The notes under the pieces are model-generated. The model saw nothing but the letters and a program-made list of their open reading frames with translations, had not been told where the DNA came from and made no database searches. From Acetobacter sp. CAG:977 (GTDB taxonomy: Bacteria > Pseudomonadota > Alphaproteobacteria > CAAGCB01 > CAG-977), in NCBI GenBank assembly GCA_000434295.1, contig HF994935.1, positions 394,742-437,249 of the forward strand: a stretch of 42,508 nucleotides of DNA, given 5' to 3'. A program made the translations under genes and the position numbers. This document shows, in pieces, positions 22,710-31,048 of the stretch (position 1 is its first letter; the number at the start of each line of letters is the position of its first letter).

Positions 22710-23867
22710 ATGGCACAACGTTTTATTCTTAACGAAACAAGCTATCACGGGCACGGTGCCGTGAAAGAAATTGTTACGGAAATTAAATCGCGCGGTTTTA
22801 AAAAGGCTTTGATCGTGACCGATGCTGACCTGGTTAAGTTCAACGTGGTCAAGAAGGTTACGGATATTTTGGACGAACAGGGCTATGCTTATGAAATTTT
22901 TGACAAAGTCAAAGCAAATCCTGCCGTAACGACGGTAAAAGCCGGCGTAGAAGCTTTTAAGAAAGCGGGCGCCGATTATATGATTGCCGTCGGCGGCGGT
23001 TCTCCGCAAGATACGGCAAAGGGAATCGGAATTATCATCAATAACCCCGAATTTTCGGACGTTGTGTCTTTGGAAGGCGTGGCACCGACCAAAAATAAAA
23101 GCGTTCCCGTCATCGCTGTGTCGACAACGGCAGGTACGGCAGCCGAAACGACGATAAACTATGTGATTACGGACGAAGAAAAACGCCGTAAGTTTGTTTG
23201 CGTTGATCCGCATGACATTCCCGTTGTGGCGATCGTTGACCCCGATATGATGTCTTCCATGCCCAAAGGGCTGACGGCAGCGACGGGGATGGATGCTCTG
23301 ACGCATGCGATTGAAGGCTATACGACGCTTGCGGCTTGGGAACTGGCGAATACGTTGAATTTGAAGGCGATTGAACTGATTTCGCGTTCTTTGCGCAAAG
23401 CTGTTGTTAACGATCCCGACGGACGCGAAGGCATGGCTTTGGGACAATACATGACGGGTATGGCTTTTTCCAACGTCGGCTTGGGCGTCGTTCACGGGAT
23501 GGCGCATCCTCTGAGCGCGTTTTACGATACACCGCACGGTGTTGCGAATGCGGTTTTGTTGCCGTACGTTATGGAATTCAATGCAGGCTACACGGGCGAA
23601 AAATTCCGTGAGATTGCGCGGATGATGGGCGTTGCCGATGTCGATAAAATGACTCAGGCCGAATATCGCAAAGCCGCCGTGGATGCCGTTCGTCAATTGT
23701 CGATCGACGTCGGCATACCTCAGACGTTAAAAGAAATCGGCGTCAAGAAAGAAGACTTGGACGCTTTGGCGGATGCGGCAATGGCGGACGTTTGCACGGG
23801 AGGCAACCCGCGCCCCTGCACCAAAGAGCTTGTTTTGGGCGTTTATCAAAAAGCGTTCGGCGAATAA
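22710..23867 (+). CDS. fucO: Lactaldehyde reductase (iron-containing alcohol dehydrogenase family)
   Basis: FucO reduces L-lactaldehyde, the product of fucose or rhamnose breakdown, to 1,2-propanediol with NADH, in the cytoplasm. The 385 residues align almost end to end with E. coli FucO as I recall it: RFILNETSYHGHGAV, VGGGSPQDTAKGIGIIINNP, TTAGTAAETTINYVITDEEK, CVDPHDIP, GMDALTHAIEGY, SNVGLGVVHGMAHPLSAFYD, TPHGVANAVLLP and DVCTGGNPRPCT. The metal ligands (Asp and His in MDALTHAIEGY, His in HGMAHP, His in TPHGVA) are all present. No other fucose or rhamnose genes are nearby. GAAAGGA precedes the ATG and a terminator follows, so it is a single-gene unit. Confidence 0.93.
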   Translation: MAQRFILNETSYHGHGAVKEIVTEIKSRGFKKALIVTDADLVKFNVVKKVTDILDEQGYAYEIFDKVKANPAVTTVKAGVEAFKKAGADYMIAVGGGSPQDTAKGIGIIINNPEFSDVVSLEGVAPTKNKSVPVIAVSTTAGTAAETTINYVITDEEKRRKFVCVDPHDIPVVAIVDPDMMSSMPKGLTAATGMDALTHAIEGYTTLAAWELANTLNLKAIELISRSLRKAVVNDPDGREGMALGQYMTGMAFSNVGLGVVHGMAHPLSAFYDTPHGVANAVLLPYVMEFNAGYTGEKFREIARMMGVADVDKMTQAEYRKAAVDAVRQLSIDVGIPQTLKEIGVKKEDLDALADAAMADVCTGGNPRPCTKELVLGVYQKAFGE

Positions 23868-23892
23868 GCCGGGTTTAAAGAACACAACAGCA

Positions 23893-23920
23893 AAAAGCCC
23901 CGATTGTTTTCGGGGCTTTT
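23893..23920. terminator. Bidirectional terminator between fucO and dapF
   Basis: AAAAGCCCCG pairs with CGGGGCTTTT around an 8-base loop, between convergent genes. Confidence 0.88.
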
Positions 23921-23941
23921 CGTTTGTTTTTTTTATCGCGT

Positions 23942-24763
23942 TTATACAAAAGCGGTCCCCGTAAAAGCGCAATGCGTGTCGCCTGTCATCAGGACGTTGA
24001 TTTTTTGAGCCCATTCAATGAACAGGCTGCCGCCGTCCATTTTGATTTCGGCTTTTTCTGCGCACAGTCCGCGGCGTACGGCGGCGACCAACGAGGCGCA
24101 CGCTCCCGTGCCGCAAGCCATCGTAACGCCCGCACCGCGTTCCCAAACGCGCATTCTTAACAAATCGGGACGAATGATTTGTACGAACTCAACATTGGTG
24201 CGTTCCGGAAAGAACGGATGGTTTTCGATTTTAGGTCCGAAAGCTTCGATATCAAAGTTTTCGACGTCGTCAATGAAAAACACGGCATGGGGATTTCCCA
24301 TGGAAACGCCGACAGGCTGCGGCAAACCGTCGCAAAGGTTCGGCAAATAAAGCGTGTCGCATTCTTCGGCGACGGGGATTTCGTTCCATTTCAGAGCAGG
24401 TTTCCCCATATCGACCGTGACCAGCGCGTCAGGGGATTCCCGAAACGTTTTTAAGATTTTTCCGTCAGGCGCTTCCAATGCCAAAGACGTTTTAAGCGTT
24501 TCGTCCATCAACATCTTTCCGACGCATCTGGTTCCGTTTCCGCAAGCTCCTGCGGCAGATCCGTCCGCATTGAAAATTTTCATACGGGCGAACGCTTTGT
24601 CCGAAGGTTCGATAATAATCATCTGGTCGAAACCGACGCCTGTTTTGCGGTTTCCGATTTGTACGATGTCCGCCGTGCTTAAGCTGACGGGGTCGTTTCG
24701 ATTGTCAATAATGACGAAATCGTTTCCCAGACCGTCCATTTTTACAAAGGGGATGTTTTTCAT
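23942..24763 (-). CDS. dapF: Diaminopimelate epimerase
   Basis: DapF converts LL- to meso-diaminopimelate for lysine and peptidoglycan synthesis, without a cofactor, using two cysteines. Both are visible: the first in GACGNGTRC and the second in TMACGTGACAS. Other signatures are KMDGLGNDFVIID at the N-terminus, MGNPHAVFF in the middle and WERGAGVT before the second cysteine. The 273 residues are the usual length. The ATG overlaps the stop of dapL by 4 bases, so the two are translationally coupled. The product of DapL is the substrate of this enzyme. Confidence 0.96.
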   Translation of the reverse strand: MKNIPFVKMDGLGNDFVIIDNRNDPVSLSTADIVQIGNRKTGVGFDQMIIIEPSDKAFARMKIFNADGSAAGACGNGTRCVGKMLMDETLKTSLALEAPDGKILKTFRESPDALVTVDMGKPALKWNEIPVAEECDTLYLPNLCDGLPQPVGVSMGNPHAVFFIDDVENFDIEAFGPKIENHPFFPERTNVEFVQIIRPDLLRMRVWERGAGVTMACGTGACASLVAAVRRGLCAEKAEIKMDGGSLFIEWAQKINVLMTGDTHCAFTGTAFV

Positions 24764-25959
24764 AAGGTAATGTCTCCGATTCTTTGAATGGCTTTTTCAG
24801 TATTCTCGCGGGTTCCGAACGATGTCAGGCGGACAAAGCCTTCGCCGCATTTTCCGAAACCGCTTCCGGGCGTGCAGACGATTTGGGCTTTGTTCAACAG
24901 GATGTCGAAAAATTGTTCCGACGTGACGCCTTCGGGCGTTTTCAGCCAAATATAAGGAGCGTCTTCTCCGCCGAAAGTTTTAAAGCCTTTTGCGGACAGC
25001 CCTTCGCGGATCAGGCGGGCGTTTTCCATATAGTAATTTATGGTTTTGCGAACCTGTTTTTTGCCTTCTTGCGAAAAGACGGCTTCTGCCGCGCGTTGGA
25101 CGATATAGGGGGCTCCGTTATATTTCGTGGTGTGACGGCGGCGCCAAAAAGCATTCAAGTCGGCGTTTCTGCCGTCGGCAGTCGTTGCTTTAAGCGCTTT
25201 GGGCACGACCATGTAAGCGCAACGCAATCCCGTAAATCCTGCCGTTTTGGAAAAAGAACGCAATTCGATGGCGACTTCTTTTGCGCCGTCGATTTCATAG
25301 ATGCTTTGCGGCAAATCGGGATGACGGATAAATTCTTTGTAAGCGGAATCAAAGATAATCACGGCGTCGTTTTGTTTGGCATAATCGACCCAGCGTTTTA
25401 ATTGGGCTTTATCCATAACGGTTCCCGTCGGATTGTTCGGAGAGCACAGGTAAATCAAGCCTGCGGGTTTTTCGGGCAGAGCGGGGGAAAATCCGTTTTC
25501 TTCAAGGCAGGGCAGGAATTCTATGGATCGCCCGGCCATGATATTGGTATCGCGATAAACGGGGTATACGGGGTCGGGGACGGCGACGGTGTTGTCTTGG
25601 GAAAAGATTTCCTGAATATTGCCGACATCGCATTTTGAACCGTCGCTGACGAACACTTCGTCGGAATCCAAAGAAATGCCGCGGGCTTTATAATCGTTTT
25701 CAATGATGGCTGAAATCAGGAAATCGTATCCTTGTTCGGGGCCGTATCCCCGCATGGTTTCGGCTTTTCCCATTTCGTCAACGGCTTTGTGCAAAGCTTC
25801 GATGCAGGCTTCGGGAATGGGTTGGGTAACGTCGCCTATGCCCAGACTGATGACTTCGGCAGAGGGGTGTTCCGCTTTATAAGCTTTGATTTTTCTGGCA
25901 ATTTCCTGAAACAGGTAGTTGGATGCAAGATTGAGATAATGTTCGTTCGCCTTAACCAT
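24760..25959 (-). CDS. dapL: LL-diaminopimelate aminotransferase
   Basis: DapL makes LL-diaminopimelate directly from tetrahydrodipicolinate with glutamate as amino donor, bypassing the acylated intermediates of the DapD/DapC/DapE route. The fold is class I PLP aminotransferase. Signatures are NYLFQEIARKI, SLGIGDVTQPIPEA, VSDGSKCDVGNIQEIF, LCSPNNPTGTVMDK and SFSKTAGFTGLRCAYM, which contains the PLP lysine. The GIGDVT and SDGSKCD stretches are specific to DapL rather than to general aspartate aminotransferases. The 399 residues are about the usual length. AGGAAAG precedes the ATG. It forms an operon with dapF. Confidence 0.94.
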   Translation of the reverse strand: MVKANEHYLNLASNYLFQEIARKIKAYKAEHPSAEVISLGIGDVTQPIPEACIEALHKAVDEMGKAETMRGYGPEQGYDFLISAIIENDYKARGISLDSDEVFVSDGSKCDVGNIQEIFSQDNTVAVPDPVYPVYRDTNIMAGRSIEFLPCLEENGFSPALPEKPAGLIYLCSPNNPTGTVMDKAQLKRWVDYAKQNDAVIIFDSAYKEFIRHPDLPQSIYEIDGAKEVAIELRSFSKTAGFTGLRCAYMVVPKALKATTADGRNADLNAFWRRRHTTKYNGAPYIVQRAAEAVFSQEGKKQVRKTINYYMENARLIREGLSAKGFKTFGGEDAPYIWLKTPEGVTSEQFFDILLNKAQIVCTPGSGFGKCGEGFVRLTSFGTRENTEKAIQRIGDITL

Positions 25960-26063
25960 TTTTTTCTTTCCTGAAAGGGTAAAAAAGACAAAAAAAGACA
26001 GGGGTCATCATAAACTTTTTTAAGATGAAGCCAAAGAAAAAATAAAACGGAAAAGCGCAAGAA

Positions 26064-26351
26064 TCACGCGATAACGACGGGAATATCGTAGACGTGCTTA
26101 AATTCGCCGTCTTCGTCGATTTCGCAGACGAGGACTTTTTTAACCTTGTACAAATGATCCCAAATTTCGTCGGGAACGTCGTCCATGCGGATTTGCGGTT
26201 CGTCCGCCGCCCGCGTCAAAAGGACGTATTCGCGTTGATGCAATGCCAGTGAAGGATTTTTCGGCTCACTGTCCAGTCCGTAAAAGACCAGCATCAGCTC
26301 ATCATCCGTGTTTAATAAGAAATCGTATTCTTCTTCGTGTATGACAGCCAT
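26064..26351 (-). CDS. Small acidic protein of unknown function
   Basis: I do not recognise this gene. The ATG at 26351 (GGAGA 11 bases upstream) is preferred to a TTG at 26381. The product of 95 residues is acidic and soluble with no signal or membrane segment. It reads as a small mixed alpha/beta fold (EEEYDFLLNTDDELMLVFYG, REYVLLTRAADE, VKKVLVCEIDEDGEFKHVYDIPVVI). It lies between dinG-like and dapL genes on the same strand with about 85- and 105-base gaps, so co-transcription is possible but not shown. Confidence 0.6.
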   Translation of the reverse strand: MAVIHEEEYDFLLNTDDELMLVFYGLDSEPKNPSLALHQREYVLLTRAADEPQIRMDDVPDEIWDHLYKVKKVLVCEIDEDGEFKHVYDIPVVIA

Positions 26352-26436
26352 AGGAAAACAAATCTCCGAAATTTTGTTCAAGTGTAGCCGAAGAAAGTAT
26401 TTTTTTAAAGCTTTCTTTGAGAATTTTAATATGTGT

Positions 26437-29205
26437 TTATAAAAATTCTTTGATTTTCCGAACGGCTTCTTTTAACGGCACTTTTTCAACGGGGCATCCT
26501 TCGGGAAACGCGGAAAGCGTCTCTGACGGGACGGCTCTGTCAAGCATGACGAAAACGCCGCGATCGTCTTTTTTGCGGATCAGCCGCCCGAAAGCCTGAG
26601 CCGTTTTCATTCGAACCGTCATCAGGTTATAAGCTTCGCCGTTTTCGCCGAACGCGGCTTTTCTGGCTTTGTGAGCGGTGTTCGGTCTGTGCCACGGCAC
26701 GCGGTCGAAAACCAGCAATCTTAAAGACCTGCCCGGAACGTCAATGCCGTCGCGCACGGCGTCCGTTCCCAACAGACACGCATCTTCTTCGGCTTTGAAA
26801 ATATCCAGAAGGGTCGTCATGTTTACGGGATCGACGTGTTGCGCCAACAAAGGCAAGCCGGCTTCTGCCAAAGGTTGCTTAATGCGCTTATAGACGGCTT
26901 TTAATCTGGCAATGGCGGTAAATATGCCCAAAGCGCCGCCGTTTGACGCGATAAACAGCTCCCGACATGCCTCCGCCACCTGTTCGGCATCGTTTTTATC
27001 GACGTCCGTAATAATCAGAACACGGGCATTTGTTGCATAATCAAACGGGGATAAAAAGCTTTTTTCCGTCAGTTCAAGAGGGACTTCCCGCGTTTTAAAA
27101 TGGAATACGCCCGTTCTTTTTTCCGCATTTTTCCAATCGGCTTCATCATTGCCGCTTTTATCCTTTAAAGTGGCGGAAGTTATCAAAACGCCGTGCGCCG
27201 CATTTCTGAGCACATGAGCAAACGGAAACGTCGGGTCAATCCAATGCCTGTGGTATCCGACATCCGTGTCGATGCCGTCCGTTCTGGTGATTTCCAGCCA
27301 ATCGGTAAAATCTTTGGGCGTTTTATCGCCGATTTGTTCCAACATGACGCGCCAGACGCTTAAAGGTTCGATAATGACTTTTTTCAAAGACCGCAAAACG
27401 GACAGATAGCGCTGTTTGTCATAAGGTTCGATATTTGCGGCTTCTTTGTCGATATGGTTTTCGATCAAAGCGGCGAGGGCGGAACACTTTGTTTCCAGCA
27501 AACGTACGTCGTCGCATAATTTAAACGCGGCAGATTTTAATTCTTCGGAAACGGGGGAAGGCTCGCATTCCAACGAATGGGCAGATCGCGGATTGGAGGT
27601 TCTGGCACAGACCTGCCGATATGTCTGAGCCAAAAAGAGCTCGAAAACTCCTTGCGGCGTATGGTTTTTTATGCGGGACAAAGCCCCCGAACGCGGTAAA
27701 AATCGAGCCGTTTCGCAAACTTCGTCCATCAAAGCGCCGATATCCGGTTCAATCAAAGCCAAGTCTTCAATGCGCCGTTTTAAACCTCTTGCCCGTCCGT
27801 TGGCACGCGTTTCGTCGGCACCCAAAAGCCAACGTCTCATTTCCGCCCCTTCCGTTCCGCTGATTTGCGCCGAAAAAACGGAATCCGCGGCATCAAAAAT
27901 CTGATGTCCTTCGTCAAAAACGAAACGGACGGGCAATCGCGCATCTTCGGTGTATCCTGCCAATTGCGTCATGACCAAAGCATGGTTTGCGACGATGATT
28001 TTCGCCCGTTTTGAACGGCGGGCAATTTTTTCAACAAAGCACTTTTTAAAATGCGGACATTGCCCGTAAATGCATTCGCCCCGCCTGTCAGCCAAAGAAT
28101 CAATGCCGCGCTGACCCAGCAGATCTGCCAGCCATCCGGGAAAATCTCCGGCGGTCAGGTCTCCGTTTTCCGTATGGGCGACCCATCTTGCGATTAAGCC
28201 CAAAGGAACCGCCGCGGCAGGGTTTAAAGGTATTTTTCCGACGGCTTCCGCAAAATTCAACAGGCATAAATAATTTTCGCGCCCTTTTCTGATCACGACG
28301 TTTCTTCGTTTAACGATCGGGTCGGGATACAAACGGGACAATTCGTTGTCCAGCTGTTTTTGCAGGTTTCTGGTATAAGTGCTGATCCAAACGGCGCCTG
28401 CGTTTTTTTCACACCAAACGGCGGCGGGAGCGATGTATCCCAATGTTTTACCGATGCCGGTTCCCGCTTCCGCCAACACGCAAACGGGAAAGCCTTCGTC
28501 TTTTCTGGGATCGAAAGCTTTTGCGGCGGTTTTGGCATATTCAAACTGATCCGGTCTGTCTTCGGCACAAAAATTGCGGTTTTGTCCGACGGAAGTTTTT
28601 AACAGGGCGGAAAGCTTGTCTGCGGCTTCTTCGGGCAGGACGGGCAGCGACCCCGGTTGTTCGTCGGGGGCGGCATCGACCCATTCGGGCAATTTGTCCC
28701 AAACGGCGAGACCTGATAATCCGACGCTTCCCGTTTTTGAAGGATCGACTCCCAACGCCGCCAACACGTCGGCGCCCCAAGCCCAGTTTCCCGATCGTTC
28801 CATCAGCAAAGCGGTTTTAAGGGCGTTTTGACGTTCGTCGCCCGTTATGCGGGACAGGCGTGCCAAAAGAGTTTGCGTTATTTTAAATAGGGTGTCGGCT
28901 TCTTCAAAGGCATTGACGGGGCGTGGCAAGCCTAAAAACGCGGCAATTTCTTTTGCCGTCGGCACGCAGGGGACGGCAGGGCAAACAAAAGCGAACAATT
29001 CCAATACATCCAAAGCGAACCTTGGCATTTGAGAACCCATTCGCCCTTTTAAAAGGGTTTTGTTGCAAATCAAAGTCGGAGAGTTAAGCGTTTTGGAAAA
29101 CACGTCTCTTGCGGAAGAAAGCTCGATACTTTTTCCGTTTTGATCGCGCAGGACAAAGTTTTTTAATCCGGGCGCCAAAGAAAGAACAGGATTGTCTTTG
29201 GTCAT
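26437..29205 (-). CDS. DinG/XPD-like ATP-dependent DNA helicase with Fe-S cluster
   Basis: This superfamily 2 helicase of the Rad3/XPD/DinG group unwinds 5'-3' and acts on repair or R-loop structures. The order of parts is: an N-terminal region of about 220 residues that is not typical of DinG (ALDVLELFAFVCPAVPCVPT, helical), Walker A AEAGTGIGKTLGYIAP at about 245, the Fe-S domain cysteines C314, C378, C383 and C389, motif II VFDEGHQ, and the C-terminal helicase half ending in DAVRDGIDVPGRSLRLLVFDRVP and QAFGRLIRKKDDRGVFVMLD (motif VI). At 922 residues it is longer than E. coli DinG because of the N-terminal part. Four cysteines make an intact cluster likely. Confidence 0.88.
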   Translation of the reverse strand: MTKDNPVLSLAPGLKNFVLRDQNGKSIELSSARDVFSKTLNSPTLICNKTLLKGRMGSQMPRFALDVLELFAFVCPAVPCVPTAKEIAAFLGLPRPVNAFEEADTLFKITQTLLARLSRITGDERQNALKTALLMERSGNWAWGADVLAALGVDPSKTGSVGLSGLAVWDKLPEWVDAAPDEQPGSLPVLPEEAADKLSALLKTSVGQNRNFCAEDRPDQFEYAKTAAKAFDPRKDEGFPVCVLAEAGTGIGKTLGYIAPAAVWCEKNAGAVWISTYTRNLQKQLDNELSRLYPDPIVKRRNVVIRKGRENYLCLLNFAEAVGKIPLNPAAAVPLGLIARWVAHTENGDLTAGDFPGWLADLLGQRGIDSLADRRGECIYGQCPHFKKCFVEKIARRSKRAKIIVANHALVMTQLAGYTEDARLPVRFVFDEGHQIFDAADSVFSAQISGTEGAEMRRWLLGADETRANGRARGLKRRIEDLALIEPDIGALMDEVCETARFLPRSGALSRIKNHTPQGVFELFLAQTYRQVCARTSNPRSAHSLECEPSPVSEELKSAAFKLCDDVRLLETKCSALAALIENHIDKEAANIEPYDKQRYLSVLRSLKKVIIEPLSVWRVMLEQIGDKTPKDFTDWLEITRTDGIDTDVGYHRHWIDPTFPFAHVLRNAAHGVLITSATLKDKSGNDEADWKNAEKRTGVFHFKTREVPLELTEKSFLSPFDYATNARVLIITDVDKNDAEQVAEACRELFIASNGGALGIFTAIARLKAVYKRIKQPLAEAGLPLLAQHVDPVNMTTLLDIFKAEEDACLLGTDAVRDGIDVPGRSLRLLVFDRVPWHRPNTAHKARKAAFGENGEAYNLMTVRMKTAQAFGRLIRKKDDRGVFVMLDRAVPSETLSAFPEGCPVEKVPLKEAVRKIKEFL

Positions 29206-29332
29206 ATCCGATTCCGTATTTAACTCTTGTGAGGGTATTAGACCGCAAAAGGCTTTTTAAGGGAAGATTTTTTAGGAAAGATATTTTAATTTATCAAAAA
29301 AGGCGTATATTCCCCCGCGGGAGGCAAAAGAG

Positions 29333-30706
29333 ATGGCATCGAAATCCGGAATAGACATGACGAACGGGGCGTTATTGCCCAAGATGCTCGTGTTTGCCCT
29401 GCCGTTGATGGCGTCAAGCATAATGCAGCTGTTGTTCAACGCTTCTGACATAGCGGTTGTCGGGCATTTCGGATCGGAACATTCTTTGGCGGCGGTCGGT
29501 TCGACGACGACATTGATTAACCTTCTGACGAATTTTTTTATCGGCTTGACGATCGGCACGAACGTATGTGCTTCTCTTTGTTTGGGGGCGAACGATTATA
29601 AAAGGCTTGCCCGCGTTGTTCATACGTCTGTTGCATTGGGCGTTTGTTCCGGGTTGTTTTCAGCGACGTTCGGTTTTATTTTTGCAGAACGCATTTTGGT
29701 TTTGATGCAAACGCCCGAAGCCGTATTGCCGTTGTCTTTGCAATACACTCGGATTTACTTTTTCGGAATGATACCGACGGCGGTTTATAATTTTGGTGCG
29801 GCGTTGCTTTATGCCAAGGGAGATACGCGGCGTCCGTTGCTTTTTTTGATCATTTCGGGCGTTATCAACGTCGTTTTGAATTTAGTATTTGTGATCGTTT
29901 TTCATATGGACGTTGCCGGCGTGGCATTGGCGACCGTGATTGCGCAATCTGTTGCCGCGACGTTGGTTTTGCTGTGCCTGATACGGCAAAGAAGCCCGAT
30001 ACGCTTATATTTGGGGGCAGTTCGTTTAAATTCGGAAATTGCGTTAAAGATATTGAAATTAGGCATTCCTGCGGGGTTCCAAGGAATTGTTTTCAGCCTG
30101 TCGAATTTGGTTATACAGGCATCGGTCAACGGGTTCGGTCCTGTTTATATGGCAGGTTCCGCGGCGTCGCAGAATATTGAACAATTTGTATGGGTGAGCA
30201 TGAATTCGTTTCAGCCGACGGCGACGACGTTTATCAGCCGCAATATCGGAGCCGGGAAATACGAACGCATAAACAAGATAAAGAACCGAGCGTTGGGCTG
30301 TGCGTTTACGATGGGGATTATTCTGGGATTTTTGGCGGTATCGTTCGGTACGGCATTGTTATCGGTGTACACGGACAATCCCGAAACGATAGCAGCGGGA
30401 ATGTTGCGTTTGCATATTGTATGCGGGACGTATGCGATTTGCGGGATGATGGATACGATGACGGGCGTTTTAAGAGGCTTGGGGGCGTCTTTGGGGCCTG
30501 CGTTGATTTCGTTGGCGGGGGCGTGCGGTCTAAGGCTTTTATTTATTGCGACGGTGTTTCAGATTTCGGAATTTCATACGTTTCAATGGCTTTTTGCGTC
30601 TTATCCGCTGTCATGGATAGTTACGCTTGCGGCGCTTTTTACATACTTTATTTTTGTGCGCCGCCGCTATCCTCTGCAGAGCGCAACGGCGACGGTCGCG
30701 GCATAA
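29333..30706 (+). CDS. MATE-family multidrug/metabolite exporter
   Basis: The 457-residue protein has twelve hydrophobic segments in two homologous halves. The first half begins MLVFALPLMASSIMQLLFNASDIAVVGHFG and continues GSTTTLINLLTNFFIGLTIGTNV; the second begins LGIPAGFQGIVFSLSNLVIQASVNGFG and continues SFQPTATTFISRNIGAGKYERI. These are the standard MATE repeats (Na+- or H+-coupled efflux). GGGAGG lies 8 bases before the ATG. It is a single gene with divergent dinG-like upstream and convergent neighbours. The substrate is not predictable. Confidence 0.92.
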   Translation: MASKSGIDMTNGALLPKMLVFALPLMASSIMQLLFNASDIAVVGHFGSEHSLAAVGSTTTLINLLTNFFIGLTIGTNVCASLCLGANDYKRLARVVHTSVALGVCSGLFSATFGFIFAERILVLMQTPEAVLPLSLQYTRIYFFGMIPTAVYNFGAALLYAKGDTRRPLLFLIISGVINVVLNLVFVIVFHMDVAGVALATVIAQSVAATLVLLCLIRQRSPIRLYLGAVRLNSEIALKILKLGIPAGFQGIVFSLSNLVIQASVNGFGPVYMAGSAASQNIEQFVWVSMNSFQPTATTFISRNIGAGKYERINKIKNRALGCAFTMGIILGFLAVSFGTALLSVYTDNPETIAAGMLRLHIVCGTYAICGMMDTMTGVLRGLGASLGPALISLAGACGLRLLFIATVFQISEFHTFQWLFASYPLSWIVTLAALFTYFIFVRRRYPLQSATATVAA

Positions 30707-30719
30707 AAATATGCGCAAT

Positions 30720-30959
30720 TCAGTGCTGAGGATGGTGATGCGCCGTATGGTCGTGTTCCGAAACGGACGGCTTTTCCGTCGTTAATGCGTTCATGTTCGC
30801 ACTTTTCGTCCACGCGTAAAAGACGCTTAAAACCGAACATATCGTATAGGCATACCAGGAAAATGTCATTTCCGTGTCAAATGCCGTTCCCAAAAATACA
30901 ATAATCATCAGCCCGATAAAGCAGGCAATGAAATTCATAATGAATTTAGACCATATCAT
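30720..30959 (-). CDS. Small two-helix membrane protein with His-rich tail
   Basis: AAGGAG lies 7 bases before the ATG at 30959, so a longer upstream frame is not used. The 79-residue product has two membrane helices (FIACFIGLMIIVFLGTAF and WYAYTICSVLSVFYAW). It ends in a polar tail, SEHDHTAHHHPQH, which could bind metal. No family is recognised. It stands between MATE (convergent) and fba, separated from fba by the terminator at 31002-31031, so it has its own transcript or follows read-through. Confidence 0.6.
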   Translation of the reverse strand: MIWSKFIMNFIACFIGLMIIVFLGTAFDTEMTFSWYAYTICSVLSVFYAWTKSANMNALTTEKPSVSEHDHTAHHHPQH

Positions 30960-31001
30960 CGCTTTTCTCCTTATGCTTAAAAGTATAATCCCTTTACATA
31001 A

Positions 31002-31031
31002 AAAAGGCGGAGATTTTTTTCTCCGCCTTTT
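31002..31031. terminator. Terminator after fba
   Basis: AAAAGGCGGAG (31002-31012) pairs with CTCCGCCTTTT (31021-31031) around an 8-base loop. On the minus strand it is followed by a T run and ends the tkt-fba unit. Confidence 0.88.
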
Positions 31032-31048
31032 CCTTTTTACCAAAACGC

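Noticed and set aside
22680..23696. Long minus-strand open frame of 338 codons over fucO
   Set aside because: It is antisense to a gene with unmistakable FucO motifs; its translation is rich in Arg, His and Phe with no domain, and no ribosome-binding site fits.
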